Shown: positions 9,580 to 20,130, numbered from the stretch's first letter. The stretch: DNA of 64,000 bases from Polyporus tsugae (GCA_024305745.1 JAHRBS010000010.1:1619501-1683500); one strand, 5' to 3'. The notes: a model not told the origin generated them from the sequence alone. Translations and numbers: made by a program.

Positions 9580-11994
9580 CAAGGTTCCCACTAATCACAG
9601 GATAATGGCTTGCTCACCGAATGTAATGACGATAATGCAATTGAGGCGTGATCGCGCGATTGGGGTGAGGGAGGAAACATGTCGAGGCGACCGTGGAAGG
9701 AGTAGAGAAGTATGATCACAGCACACTCCGCCGATATGGCAATCCATGGGCGGCCATTCTATGTCAAACTGTCGTGCGTATACTGTGGCTGCAGGAGAGA
9801 TGATTTAGACGCCGACAGACTGGACTTGAGCTCAACGCGTTCCACCGCATTCCGAGCGTCTAGTTACAGCTGTTTCCGAAATTGGCGTCCGCGCGCGCTT
9901 TTCACGCGAAAAATCAGAAAATGCAGAAATTCATGAGGTGCGAACCAGGTGTGAATCAAGCCTCCCAAACCACTCCATTCTATGTGTAGAACCTCTGTAA
10001 GCAGCCACTGAGTGTTAGAGAACAAGGTGAGGGAGAAAGACACGGGATATGGTACTGGTAGCATGCCTCGTCATCCAGATCGTGCTCCGCATCACTTACG
10101 GAGAGGAGGCTGTTTCTCTGGGTGGGATTGGCCTGGTCTCATCTTAAATACCTTTGTATACCCCTTCATGATTTTTGGGGACCAACTCCGAGGCCCAGAG
10201 GTTGATTGGTGGGGTAGAACGCGATTGCCTCCTCGACGACCTTCCAGCGTCTATCCAGCCGTGAGGTCGGTTGGACGAGTTACAAACATCCTTCAACTTC
10301 TGAGGGCCATAAAGCATATCTGACGGATTAACATGTATAAGAAACCTTCAGGGAGTACCACTAAAGCAGAATTTTGCGGGAAGCGTGTTCGACTGGAGCG
10401 GGAACGTGAATTCCGCATCCAGTGACGATTCACGTCTTTCTCGTGGGAAACTTGCTGTATGTTCCTGATTCAACTTCATGCGGACCCTTGGATAAGTTCT
10501 GAATGTAATAGAACCAAATTCTGACCAGTACATGGGTCGGGATCTGAGGTCATGAATTTCTGCATTTTCTGATTTTTCGCGTGAAAAGCGCGCGCGGACA
10601 CCAATTTTGGAAACAGCTGTACTTGTCCTCCTCCTTGTCGACCATTGGGCCATTTCTCACTGCCCATCTCTTGAGTCTCTCACGATCTTCCTCGGGACCC
10701 TCTTCACCACAGTTTTCTGCCGCCGTCACCACCATTTCCATCACTGTCCACTGCTGCCGCTGCTGCCACGTCATCACCGTTCTGGCCACAGGCTCCCTTG
10801 CCCTCTGTCGATGGAGCCTTTTCCCGCTGTCGACAAAGCCTTTGATTCTATAGAAGAGGGGGAGAAAGCGAAGAAGGAGATGGAGAGAGGAAGATGACAG
10901 GGAGGTAGGGAAGAGGAGACTCGGGGTAAATTGGTACGTCCCTATATCCAGTGGTCTTCTTGCGTCGCTATTTGGGACCCTTGGGGCCCAATCCCGTAGT
11001 GGCGGCGGCGCCCACGGGCGACGCCGCTCCCCCTCCTCGCTCTCGTCCATGTCGTACATCGCGGGCGGCGTCGCCGAGAATGTCGGCGACAGCAACATCT
11101 GCACGCTCTTCCGCCAGATGAGTGGAGTTGTCTATGAGTTGTGAGCATCCATGGTTGAGTCTGTCAATGATGGACGAGGACGAGGACGGCGAGAACGACC
11201 ACACCGCTAACTCCGATTTACAGATCATTGTTGACCGCGCTTCTGTCGACAAACAGCAACAGCAATGTTGGCTTAGGCTTATCCCGTTCGGTTCGTCTCG
11301 TGAAGCTTGCCCAGGTGAGTAAGAAATCCCCATGCCAATAGTCGCTTTAGTTGAGGCTGTGGTACGTCGTCAAGTCTGTCTAACGGGTTCATTGCGCTCG
11401 ATTCCGTGGGGATGACACGCCTGTACTAGATTCACGCCTCACGGTCAGAACGGAAGCTCGTAAGGGCCGTCCAAGGAGACCAGGTGAGTACTTTGCTACA
11501 TTCAAGCTGATGCGATTTCGGATGCTCTCCGGAACGTAGTGGTGCCAACCATGGTCATTGATTGAAGACGGCGCCCTCCCCGACTAGCAGTTTTCCCGTC
11601 CCATTCCACTCTGGTCCTCTCTCGTTTCAACTTGCTTCTATCTACGGTGCGTCCGTATGCCTCACACGCTAAGCATACATAACAATCTCGTCCCACCCTC
11701 GGTGTGCTTCTAAAAACGCACCCATGCTTGACATGCTTGGTGACTTCATACCTACTCTAGTATAACCGGTTATAGTATGGTAGTCTATAGAGAAATTTAT
11801 GCCTTTGGCTGCAACGTTCTCATTCAGTGTGCCGCACCAATACGTGCAACCTCAATGCTAATTGGAAGATAATCCACGACCTAATGTGCGCCTATGCCCC
11901 TAATTATAATTGGACCTAGTCCTTTAGACTAACGAACTATTGGCTCTCATTACATGTATTTATACCTAATTAGCGGGGGGTGTTTTCCCTGATG
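9540..11994. mobile_element. 2.45-kb TIR element inserted in F-box copy 4
   Basis: The ends are inverted repeats: left starts CATCAGGAAAAACACCC at 9540; the reverse complement of the right end at 11994 starts CATCAGGGAAAACACCC (16 of 17 match, then a weaker GCTA). TC at 9538-9539 and 11995-11996 could be a 2-bp target duplication. Removing the element plus one TC rejoins the F-box frame exactly (RHVS, then FGAGAFIAGW; copy 3 has RAVCLPIGAVLAGW). No transposase or other recognisable protein is inside. A mariner-type MITE is nested at 9867-10619. The superfamily is unclear. Confidence 0.75.
9867..10619. mobile_element. Tc1/mariner-type MITE with 70-bp inverted repeats, nested
   Basis: Left arm 9867-9936 and right arm 10550-10619 are inverted copies with two mismatches in 70 bp, starting CAGCTGTTTCC. 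TA flanks both sides (9865-9866 and 10620-10621). No transposase is encoded. A different family from the MITE at 5904-6579. It sits inside the 9540-11994 element, so it is the younger insertion. Confidence 0.85.
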
Positions 11995-11996
11995 TC

Positions 11997-12531
11997 GTTC
12001 GGCGCAGGCGCGTTCATCGCAGGGTGGAGACAGCCCCCCGGTGCAGCGGAAGCCGAGGGTGCAGCAGCACTGGCTGATGGCGTCGTTGCGGCCGCCCATC
12101 GACCGCTTCCTGACAGGTGGGGCTTGGGATGCGACTTTGCCACCATCAGCGTGGATGTGCGGGAGCCGCCTCGCCTGTTGTTTCCCCGCCTGCACACACT
12201 CGAGTTCGCTGAGGTCGACCTGCCGCTTTCCATCCCCACGATGCGGTACAAGTTCGACAAGGAGATTGGGTACTGGTTCAGCCCGCTGCCACGGAACTAT
12301 TCGCGGGACATGGAGTACGGACTGGACATACCGGGCCTTGTCGGGAGCTTGCGGGGCCGGAGCGCACAAGGCGCGGCGACTGTGGCTCGCATCGTATTTG
12401 ACAAGTGCCAGTGTTACGAATGCGAGAGGCTGGTGCCGTTGGTAGGTGTGGTGGATGAGGTGTGGTGGGATGGAAAACGGATGACGGTGGAGGATTTGAA
12501 GGAGAGCAAGACAGTCGCACCGGGTGAATGA
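11997..12531 (+). pseudogene. F-box copy 4, 3' part separated by the insertion
   Basis: The frame opens with FGAGAFIAGW and ends with TGA at 12531. It carries the family C-terminal features: a linker, LLFPRLHTLEFAEVDLPL, EYGLDIPGLVGSLRGR, FDKCQCYECERLVPLV and EVWWDGKRMTVEDL. It has no start of its own and continues the frame of 9539, so it is the detached end of copy 4. Confidence 0.8.
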
Positions 12532-12732
12532 AGTGAAGCACACGGGTTGAACGGAGCAGTATTAAGATACTATTCTCCACGTACTGAGTATTTACAAGGT
12601 CTAAGCATACATCCTTGTGTAAAGTAGCTACTAGGCGCGCTACTAGGAAGCATGTGACCGTAATGACCGTAAGGCTGGGCGAGTGCCAGGTGCGCATGCT
12701 CTGTTGCAGTGGCTAGTCGCGGCGGTAGGCAG

Positions 12733-13621
12733 ATGATGACGATGTACTACGACGACAATATCTTCAGCCAACATGCACCGGAATCTGAGTACGCTGGCTT
12801 CCAAGCTTTTCCTTGAGCTCTTCACCGAACTTCAAGGTGCTAACACCCTGCATTGCAGTCTTCAGCGCCAGCTCAAGGAATGCATCGTCTTCCACACTCA
12901 GCAGGCCATCCAACTCAATGGTCTCATCAATACATGGATTTCTATCGCCAAGCTACCCCCAGAAATGTTGGCTGAGATATTCCTCAACTACGCAGCCATC
13001 GTATGCGACGCCCGCATCAAACTGCACTCCCAATCCAACCAACCTGGCTGGGATATCCACACCACTTTCTATGAATGGATGCGTGTCACCCACGTTTGCA
13101 AGCATTGGCACGAAGTCACCCTCAAGTGTGCCAATCTCTGGACCTGGATTGCATTCGAGGAGCGTATCACCTTCTGCTTCATCCAGTCTCTCATCAAGCG
13201 TTCCCTCAACCTCCCTCTCACCTATGTCCACACCATCAATCCTGATATGGTGCACTGCCCCTCGTGCATCGATGAAGATATTTTCTACGAGTCAGAATTT
13301 GACGCGTTGGACATTGTCAAACAGTACCTCCCCCGAATCAGGGATCTCACCATTTTCGTCAGCCTCGGTGAGGAGTTCTCGGACCTCCTCTGGGAACATA
13401 TGGAGCACACACCGGCACCTCTCCTTGAAGCGCTCCACATCGAAGCCACTGGGTCGGCACGACCCACCGTCAACGAGCATGGGGCCCTCGCACCTAGGGT
13501 CCAGGAGTCCAGTCCAAAGACCGTTCAAAGACCGGAACTTGACCGGGCCTGGACTTCAAAAGACCGGACTGTAAGGTCAGCCTTTATTGATCATGTCTCG
13601 GTCCCGGTCCCGGTCTTTTGA
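12733..13621 (+). CDS. F-box/leucine-rich-type protein, copy 5 (5' part, truncated by insertion)
   Basis: Exon 1 is 12733-12788 (MMTMYYDDNIFSQHAPES), 56 nt as in copy 4. Phase-2 intron 12789-12858 runs GTACGC to CAG with a GCTAAC branch point. Exon 2 from 12859 reads LQRQLKECIVFHTQQAIQLN, then the F-box (LPPEMLAEIFLNYAAI, VTHVCKHWHEVTLKC). A start at 12773 would also be open, but only by reading through the intron. The family match stops at 13494 (HGALAP); the frame then runs 42 codons into a hAT-like element and stops at 13621. The family frame continues at 14885-15053. Confidence 0.75.
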
Positions 13622-13712
13622 AATCAGGCTGCAGAAAAGACCGCAAGGACCGTCATAACCGGTCCTTGACCGGTCCTAAACTAATAGTTTTATGGGCTCA
13701 GGAATAATATGT

Positions 13713-13791
13713 TCATGCCAGGAATTGAACCAGAAACCTTATGTTTCCGAGTCCATAGTTCTGACACTACTAACCACTGCTCCAGTGAGCC
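13713..13791 (-). other. tRNA-like module, left copy
   Basis: On the minus strand: GGCTCACTGGAGCAGTGG, with a box-A-like TGGAGCAGTGG (13774-13784, one mismatch to consensus) and a perfect box B GGTTCAATTCC (13721-13731), about 53 nt from start to start. It resembles the head of a tRNA-derived SINE or a captured tRNA. It is inverted relative to the copy at 14563-14640. A functional cloverleaf was not established. Confidence 0.5.
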
Positions 13792-13803
13792 ATTATCAGC
13801 TTA

Positions 13804-14446
13804 GGGCCTGTTCGGCAAATAGTTGCGGAAAAGAGTTACCGGTATTCCATCACATGCCGTACGATGGTTTGGAAAAGTGTTGGAGGGACAGAGTTTCCGC
13901 GATTTCCGGAGGGATCAGCGCCCGCAGTCCAGTGCGCTGGACCAGGCTGAACCGCGTCCGTGCCCTTCCTTACACTGGGTTAACATCTGCCGCATTGCTG
14001 GATATCAGTAAATTTTTATAATAGTAACTAAATTCGGGGTATTAGCGGGCGGGCGGAACGTGCGCGGGACCGGTTGTGGCAATGAAGGGGCCTTGCAATG
14101 GCAAAGTTGTCCGTTACAGTGATGCAGGACCGCAGACGGGCCTAGGGATGCAATCAACGCGAATGCAAGTGCGTGTGTAGCGCGCAAGGTGCGCGATCAG
14201 TGTTCCAAGTATGTTTTGTTGTATCGGATGAGTTATCCTGTTTCCATCTGGGTTCACTCAAGAGAACGGTGGAAACCAAGCTGCAGCGCGAAGAGAAGTA
14301 GCGGGATATTAGTTATCGGACACTTGCGGGTATCCGAACGCATGAACTCTTGGGAAATCCGCAATTTTCCCGTACGACGAAAATCTTGCCATATATGGGG
14401 CGAAGTACCGGTAACTCTTTTCCAAAAGTCTTTGCCGAACAGGCCC
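13804..14446. mobile_element. PIF/Harbinger-type MITE, 643 bp, nested
   Basis: Both ends start GGGCCTGTTCGGCAAA in inverted orientation, followed by further inverted similarity (AAGAGTTACCGGTA). A TTA trinucleotide flanks both sides (13801-13803 and 14447-14449). A 3-bp TTA duplication with GGGCCTGTT ends fits PIF/Harbinger (Tourist-like) MITEs. No protein is encoded. It is inserted in the hAT-like element. Confidence 0.8.
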
Positions 14447-14562
14447 TTAGATATAAGCAGATCTATGTACCATTATCTCGAGTTTCCTTATCAGGGCAGT
14501 TGTTATCTTATCTGACCCAGGTAACAGTACATAGATAATGATGTATGTAGGTTAATAACAAG

Positions 14563-14640
14563 TCACTGGTCTAACAGTTAGTAGTGCTGGTCGAATGGGC
14601 TCGGAACCGTGAGGTTCCCGGTTCAATTCCCCCCATTAAC
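14563..14640 (+). other. tRNA-like module, right copy
   Basis: Plus strand: box A TGGTCTAACAG (14568-14578) fits TRGYNNANNNG exactly, and box B GGTTCAATTCC (14620-14630) fits the consensus. Spacing is 52 nt. It is homologous to the inverted module at 13713-13791, so both belong to the long inverted arms of the hAT-like element. Confidence 0.55.
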
Positions 14641-14884
14641 AGTTGTTAATCAGTCTTATTCGGTCTTGACCGGTTTTGACCGGTCTTGACTGGTAAGGAC
14701 CGCAAATTTGGTCTTGACCGGTCAGGACCGAGGACCAGACCGAAGTCCAGTCCGGTCCTGCAAGGACCGAAAAATCAGTCCGGTCCTTCAGAATTGGACC
14801 GGTCCTATTAGGTCACAGTCCTCGGTCCTGAAAATTTGGGCCGAAAGACCGGACTTGACCGGACTCCTGGACCCTACTTGCACC

Positions 14885-15053
14885 ATCTGTCTCGCTCACA
14901 GATTGCCTTTTCAATGCCCAGACACCATGCCTCCACTCGCTCACGCTCTCCGGTGTCGCCTTCCGCTACACCCACAGCATCATCGCTCCGACTTTGTGCC
15001 ACCTGGAGATCATTTCGTCCACCTGCACTGGTGACTCGGATGTCGATGACGGG
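14885..15053 (+). pseudogene. F-box copy 5, middle part after the hAT-like element
   Basis: Continues the frame interrupted at 13494: SVSLTDCLFNAQTPCLHSL, then SGVAFRYTHSIIAPTLCHLE, matching the LRR-like segment of copy 4 (SGVRFNWSNIFLGPTLRHLD). It ends abruptly at 15053,where the chromovirus LTR begins. The remaining C-terminal third is not found on the far side of the retroelement. Confidence 0.75.
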
Positions 15054-15497
15054 TGTTATGACTGGATGTTGAGTAAGGATCAGGGATACGTACAAGACGA
15101 GCAGGAGCACCGACAAGCACTTGTGCAGCGAGAGCGGAGCAGGGCTCGACGGTCAGGGCTAGAGACAAGATGTATTGAGTGAGGTAACTAACGAGGGAAA
15201 TACAGCGAGGCTTACCTGGAGACAAGAGGTCGAAACTGAGGTCTCCAGGCAGTGAAGTACAGGTCCTTATATACGTATAGAGGACAATGAGAACCCGGGG
15301 ACAATAGGTAACTATGGACATGGGTGAACAATGGAAACAGAACAATAGCGACGACGGACAATAAGGAGCTATTGTGCTGAGGAACAAAGGACGAGATACA
15401 ATGCAATGGAGAACAATAAGTACCATGTGAGAAGTAGATCGTCCGAAAAAGGAAACTAAGGCGCTGGTAGCAGGCACCGAATGGAACGTTCATGATA
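15054..15497 (-). repeat. 3' LTR (left in the window)
   Basis: Starts TGTTATGAC and ends CATGATA on the plus strand; same length as the right LTR. Differences between the two LTRs are dense in the first 90 bp and sparse, mostly transitions, afterwards. A long perfect block around 15175-15340 matches 21295-21460 with only a few changes. Confidence 0.9.
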
Positions 15498-15512
15498 ATA
15501 CCCCCCTCCTAA
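15498..15512 (-). other. Polypurine tract of the retrotransposon
   Basis: Read on the minus strand, an AGGAGGGGGGTAT stretch lies just upstream of the 3' LTR, the expected place for the plus-strand primer. Confidence 0.65.
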
Positions 15513-15529
15513 GGGTCGTGCCTTCACGA

Positions 15530-18500
15530 CTAAGTCTTCTTGAGAGGACCAGGCGCCTCTGCATGCGTTGAATGGAATTTCTGCACGAGTTGCAGCACGT
15601 TTGTAAGGTCCACTGCATCCTCCCAGCTGTCGTGTTCAGGGCCCCAACCCTTCCAGTGTACGAGGTACTGCAGTTTCTTCCACTGCCCATACCGCCGCGA
15701 CTCCAACACTTCCTCCACTTCATACTCTTCCTCCCCCTCCACCTCAATTGCCGCTGGCTCTGCCGGGTGACGACTGGGGAGTCGACTCTCCTTGTGCGGA
15801 AGCAGGAGAGAGACGTGGAATACGGGGTGGATTACAAGGTCCTTGGGGAGTCTGAGCTCGTAAGCCAGATTGCCCACCTTGCGTACAACCGGATACGGGC
15901 CAGCGTATCGATCCACCAGTTTCCGAGAGACTCCAGGAATGCGGAAGTTCCTCGTGTTGAGCCACACCTTCTGGCCTTCCTTGAACTCTGGAGCGTCACG
16001 GACATACCGATCATAGTACTCCTTCATCCGCTCAGCTGCTAGAGTCAAGGCCGCGGTTGCATCCTCTTGCGCCTGTCGCAACTCCTCCCGGCGTTCATCA
16101 GCTGCAGGCACCACCGTAGGCAACATCGGAATGTGGAACTGGGGTTCGTAGCTGTACATGAGGTAAAACGGTGAGTAACCCGTTGACGAGTGCTGGTGCG
16201 AGTTAAAGGCAAACTCTGCAATCGGCAGCCACTTGACCCAGTCATCGCGGGGCCATGAGCAGAACATACGAAGGTACGCCTCTATCTCCTGGTTCCATCG
16301 TTCTGATTGCCCATCTGTCTGCGGGTGGTAGGCTGTGGACATTGCGCTTTCTATGCCGAGTCCCTTGAGTACGGCACGGAAGAGCTTGCTTGAGAACTGG
16401 GGCCCACGATCAGAGATGATCTTCTGTGGCAGCCCGTGAAGACGAAAATGTTCTCAGATGAAGTTGTCGGCAGCTCCTTCTGCATCGATCTCCTCGGTGC
16501 AAGGAATAAGATGTATCATCTTTCCATGCCGATCAGCGATGAGCTGAAGCGCGTTGTATCCATCCACCTCTGGGAGTCCAGTGATGAAGTCGCACGTCAC
16601 AATCTGGCCCGGGCCATCAGGGATTTCATTTGGTTGAAGAGGACCGTGCGGTTTGGCATGCGAACCCTTGCCGCGGCGACAGGTGTCGCAGGTCTCAACG
16701 TAATCCTTAATGAACTTTGCCATGCCCGGCCACCAGTAGTTTCATGTGACCAACTCCAACGTCTTCGACTGCCCAGGGTGTCCAGCGGGCGGGAGGTCGT
16801 GGTGGATGTGTACAATCTCAGCACACAGCGCGTCGTCCTTGGGGACATAGACTTTGCCTCGGTACAGTAGCAGGCCTTGCTCACTGTTCCAGTCCACCAA
16901 GTCATTCTGAAGACGCGCTGGTCCAAGTTTGTCCAGTTTACTGAGTGCCTCCACAACCTCCTGCTCGCGCTCTCCGCACTCGCGGATGCATTGAAGCAGT
17001 GCCTTCTCTGGAACCACCGATAGATGCCCTCTCTTGGCTGCCAGTACCCGGAAACGTTCTGGTTGCAACAAGACTCGACCGAGATTGTCATCTGCATCCT
17101 TGTGCTGGTGGTCGGGCCGTCTCGACAGTGCATCGGCCCTACCATTAGACGTCCCAGGCTTGTGCGAGATGACAAAGTCAAATCACGACAGATAGAGAGC
17201 CCATCGTGCCTGCCTGCGTGTGAGGTTCTGTGCTGTGCGCCAATACTCGAGGTTCTTGTGGTCTGACTGGATCTCGAACACACTGGGGAGACCCTCGAGA
17301 TAGTGACGCCAAGCCTGCAGGGCACGAATGATGGCGAGCATCTCCTTGTCGTAGATCTCGTAGTTGCGTTCAGCGTCATTCATCGACTCGGAGTGAAAAG
17401 CGATGGGGTGCCATTTGCCGTCTTCCCCCTCCTGAGACAGAACCGCGCCCGTGGCGAAGCCAGATGCGTCGACTTCGATGCGGGTGTTGCGGTCTGGATC
17501 ATAGATCGTCAGGACAGGGCTTCTAGTGAAGCAGCGCTTGAGTTCGTCAAAGGCAGACTGCTCTTCGTCTCCCCATTGCCATGGCACATTGCCCGTGAGG
17601 CGATCCAAGGGTTTGCAGATGGCACTAAAGTCCTTTATGAACTGCCGATAGAAGTTTGCAAAACCGCGGAACTTCCGTACGTCCGTGGCGTTCTGAGGGA
17701 CAGGCCAATCTGTGATACCCTTCACCTTCACCGGGTCCATCTCTACGCAGTTCTCCGAGACGAGTACACCGAGGTATTCCACCTTAGGCTGCTCGAACTC
17801 GCACTTTTCTGGCTTGCAGAACAGGTCATTCTCCTTAAGACGTTTCAGGACCTCGTGCACTAATGTGCGGTGTTCCTCGAGACTGTCGGTGAATATGAGG
17901 ATGTCGTCGAGGTAGATAGTGACTTTGCCGAGTATGATGAGGTCCTTGAAGATGTCGTTCATGAGCGCAGAGAATGTGCTTGGTGAATTGGCTAGCCCAA
18001 AGAACATAATGTTCAGCTTGAACAGCCCTCGATTGGTCATGAAGGCAGCCTTCCATTCATCGCCGGCCTTAACCCGCACATTGTTGTACCCCCAGCGAAT
18101 ATCGAGCTTTGTAAAGTGCTTGGCCTTCTTGAGTCGATCCATCAGATCCGATACCAACGGTAGTGGGTAACGGTTCTTAATGGTGATCTCATTGAGTCAC
18201 CAATAGTCCTGGACTGGACGTAGGCTACCATCCTTCTTCTTGACAAAGAAGAACGGCGATGACATCGGCGACTTTGACTCTTGAATATAGCCTTTGGCCA
18301 AGTTCTCAGCGAGAAACTTGTCAAGCTCTCCTTGTTCGCTGGGCGATAGGGGGTACACACGGGAATGAAATATCTTTGCATCGGGCACGAGCTCTATCGC
18401 ATGGTCATAGGGTCCGTGTTCTGGCAAACATTCAGACGCCTCTTTCGAGAACACGTGCAAGTATTCGTGATAGTGCTCGGGTACGATCTCTTCGACGGGG

Positions 18501-19228
18501 CGGACTTCCTTCTTCTGGTACTCTTGCTCAGCGAGTTGTTGCGAATATGTGTATGTCGCTGAAGCAAACAGTTGCGGAGCACCATAAAGGTGTTGTCCAT
18601 CCTCCCATGCATTGAGAAGAGACGTCTCAGTTCCATCCCATCGCGGCAGGAATCCTGGCGGCCAGGGCCTATCATCCTCCTTCTCCTTGGTCATCACGGC
18701 CGCACACACCCTTCCAACCTTCCTAACCTTCTTTGCCCATCAAGGACTGCAACACGCCGTAAGCCGTACCTCCGTATCACGTGCTTTGGTCTCGACAGGT
18801 TCAGAGGTTCTCTGGTTAGCCGGGCATGTCTCTGGACATCTCGACAGGCGCAGTGAGCCACGTTCTCAGTCTACTTCAGGGTTGTGCTCGCGTAGCCAGT
18901 CCAGGCTGATGATGACATCCTCTTCTCCTATATCTGTCACTACAAAGACCACCTTCTCTCTGTGGTCTCCAATTGCCATATCCAACATGGCAACCTCTGT
19001 GATCGTACCATCACGGTTTTCCAAACTGTCGATGTTGTACAGAGGAATTGGCCTTGCCAACTTCCTCGTCATAACCCTATTCTGTTCTACAAATCGTCTA
19101 TGTAGGAACTTAGTAGTAGCACCGCTATCTACCATAGCTACAATGTCCTTATGTTGCCGCTTGCCGATTAACCGTACCAGTATATGAAAGTGTTGACCAT
19201 TGTGATTTACTTCATATACAAACAACAA
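15530..19228 (-). pseudogene. Chromovirus pol, broken by five stop codons
   Basis: One frame throughout. Segments: protease 19228-18866 with VDSGATTKF; reverse transcriptase from 18709 with FFFVKKKDGSLRPVQDY, then FFGLANSPSTF and the YLDDILIF active site (about 17900); RNase H with EVDASGFATGAVLSQE; integrase zinc-binding region and catalytic core (CDFITGLPEVDGY, then STAYHPQTDGQSERWNQE); chromodomain EEEYEVEEVLESRR..LVHWKGW at the C-terminus. Stops occur after PEVD, QDYW, LYLS, ELVT and DNFI. Four are TGA where the family has Arg, consistent with CGA to TGA; the first replaces a Trp. Pol is in a different frame from gag. No restored protein is implied. Confidence 0.9.
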
Positions 19229-19293
19229 ACCCAGTACAGAAAATCAACTATTACTACAGGAACCAGCACGTGCTGCGTCCAATGTGGTTCTAA

Positions 19294-20130
19294 TCAAAAA
19301 CCCTCTTTCTTATCGACCATCGTAAGGGCGGCGATCTTCTCCTCCATTGCCTTGAGTTGGGCCTTGAGTGTCGTGAGCTCGTCGGTACTGGATGAGGAAG
19401 AAGAGGCAGCCCGTTGGCCCTCGACTTTGGGCTTTGGGCAGCGGAACACGGGATGTCCTTTCTCACCGCAGTTCCAGCACTCTCCGTCAAACTTCTTCTT
19501 GCCCGAACCAGAGGCGGCTGCCTTTTCGCCCTTCTTCTTCCATCCAAATTGCTTCGGCCGTTCCTCCTCGCGCACGGCAAGTTGCTGGTCCATCTGCAGC
19601 GCGACTTTCTGGATCTTGGCGAGGTCCAAGATGTCGTGCGCTGTGGTCGCAAAGGCATCCTTGATCTTGTAAGGGAGTGCCGTGTGGTACCATTCACGCT
19701 TGTCTGCATCACCGAACCTGGTGCGAGCAGCGATGGCGTTGAACTGACTGGTATAGTCCTTGACAGTGCGAAGCCGATGCGAAGCCTTGCAGAGTTTGGC
19801 GAGTTCTGCGACGGCCGCTTCCTCGTCGTTCCCAGCACAGAAGTGCACCTTGAACGACCCTTCAAAGGCCGCAAAGTCCGACCACGCAACATTGCCGCTG
19901 GCCACCGTGACAATGTATGGGCCGGCCCACTCAGCAGCGCCACCGGTCAACTTGTTGAGGATTGTGATCCAGTGGATCTCGTGCGCGACACCTTGCGCCT
20001 TGAGAAGATCGTAGTAGATGCGGGCATTGGCTACAAAGCGGAGTCCTTCCTGCGCGAGCTTTCCATTGCACTCGCGAGGGGCGACTTGGGAGAGGAGTTT
20101 GGAGACATCAAAGGGGGTGGGTGTGGCCAT
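19294..20130 (-). CDS. Chromovirus Gag
   Basis: 278 codons from MATPTPFDVSKLL at 20130 (an ATG nine codons upstream is also in frame). Contains a capsid-like region (WITILNKLTGGAAEWAGPY, YTSQFNAIAARTRFG), a basic stretch, and one CCHC knuckle CWNCGEKGHPVFRC, followed by Ser-rich and helical C-terminal sequence. No internal stop, in contrast to pol. Gag packages element RNA; the function is known from the family. Confidence 0.85.
   Translation of the reverse strand: MATPTPFDVSKLLSQVAPRECNGKLAQEGLRFVANARIYYDLLKAQGVAHEIHWITILNKLTGGAAEWAGPYIVTVASGNVAWSDFAAFEGSFKVHFCAGNDEEAAVAELAKLCKASHRLRTVKDYTSQFNAIAARTRFGDADKREWYHTALPYKIKDAFATTAHDILDLAKIQKVALQMDQQLAVREEERPKQFGWKKKGEKAAASGSGKKKFDGECWNCGEKGHPVFRCPKPKVEGQRAASSSSSSTDELTTLKAQLKAMEEKIAALTMVDKKEGF

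Larger units (their letters stand above)
13495..14876. mobile_element. hAT-like non-autonomous element, 1382 bp, in F-box copy 5
   Basis: Inverted ends begin TAGGGTCCAGGAGTCC on both sides (16 of 16). Flanking 8-bp repeats CTCGCACC (13487-13494) and CTTGCACC (14877-14884) differ at one base. TAGGG-type ends with 8-bp duplications are typical of hAT elements. Subterminal regions are full of GACCGG/CCGGTC repeats. No transposase is present. Two tRNA-like modules in opposite orientation lie near the ends, and a Harbinger-type MITE is nested at 13804-14446. Excising the element restores the F-box frame. Confidence 0.8.

Noticed and set aside
10550..11104. 184-codon minus-strand frame inside the 2.45-kb element
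   Set aside because: It ends inside a MITE arm and shows no transposase motif.
11761..11774. 14-bp perfect palindrome TATAACCGGTTATA
   Set aside because: Pairing stops right outside it; short palindromes of this size are expected in 64 kb.
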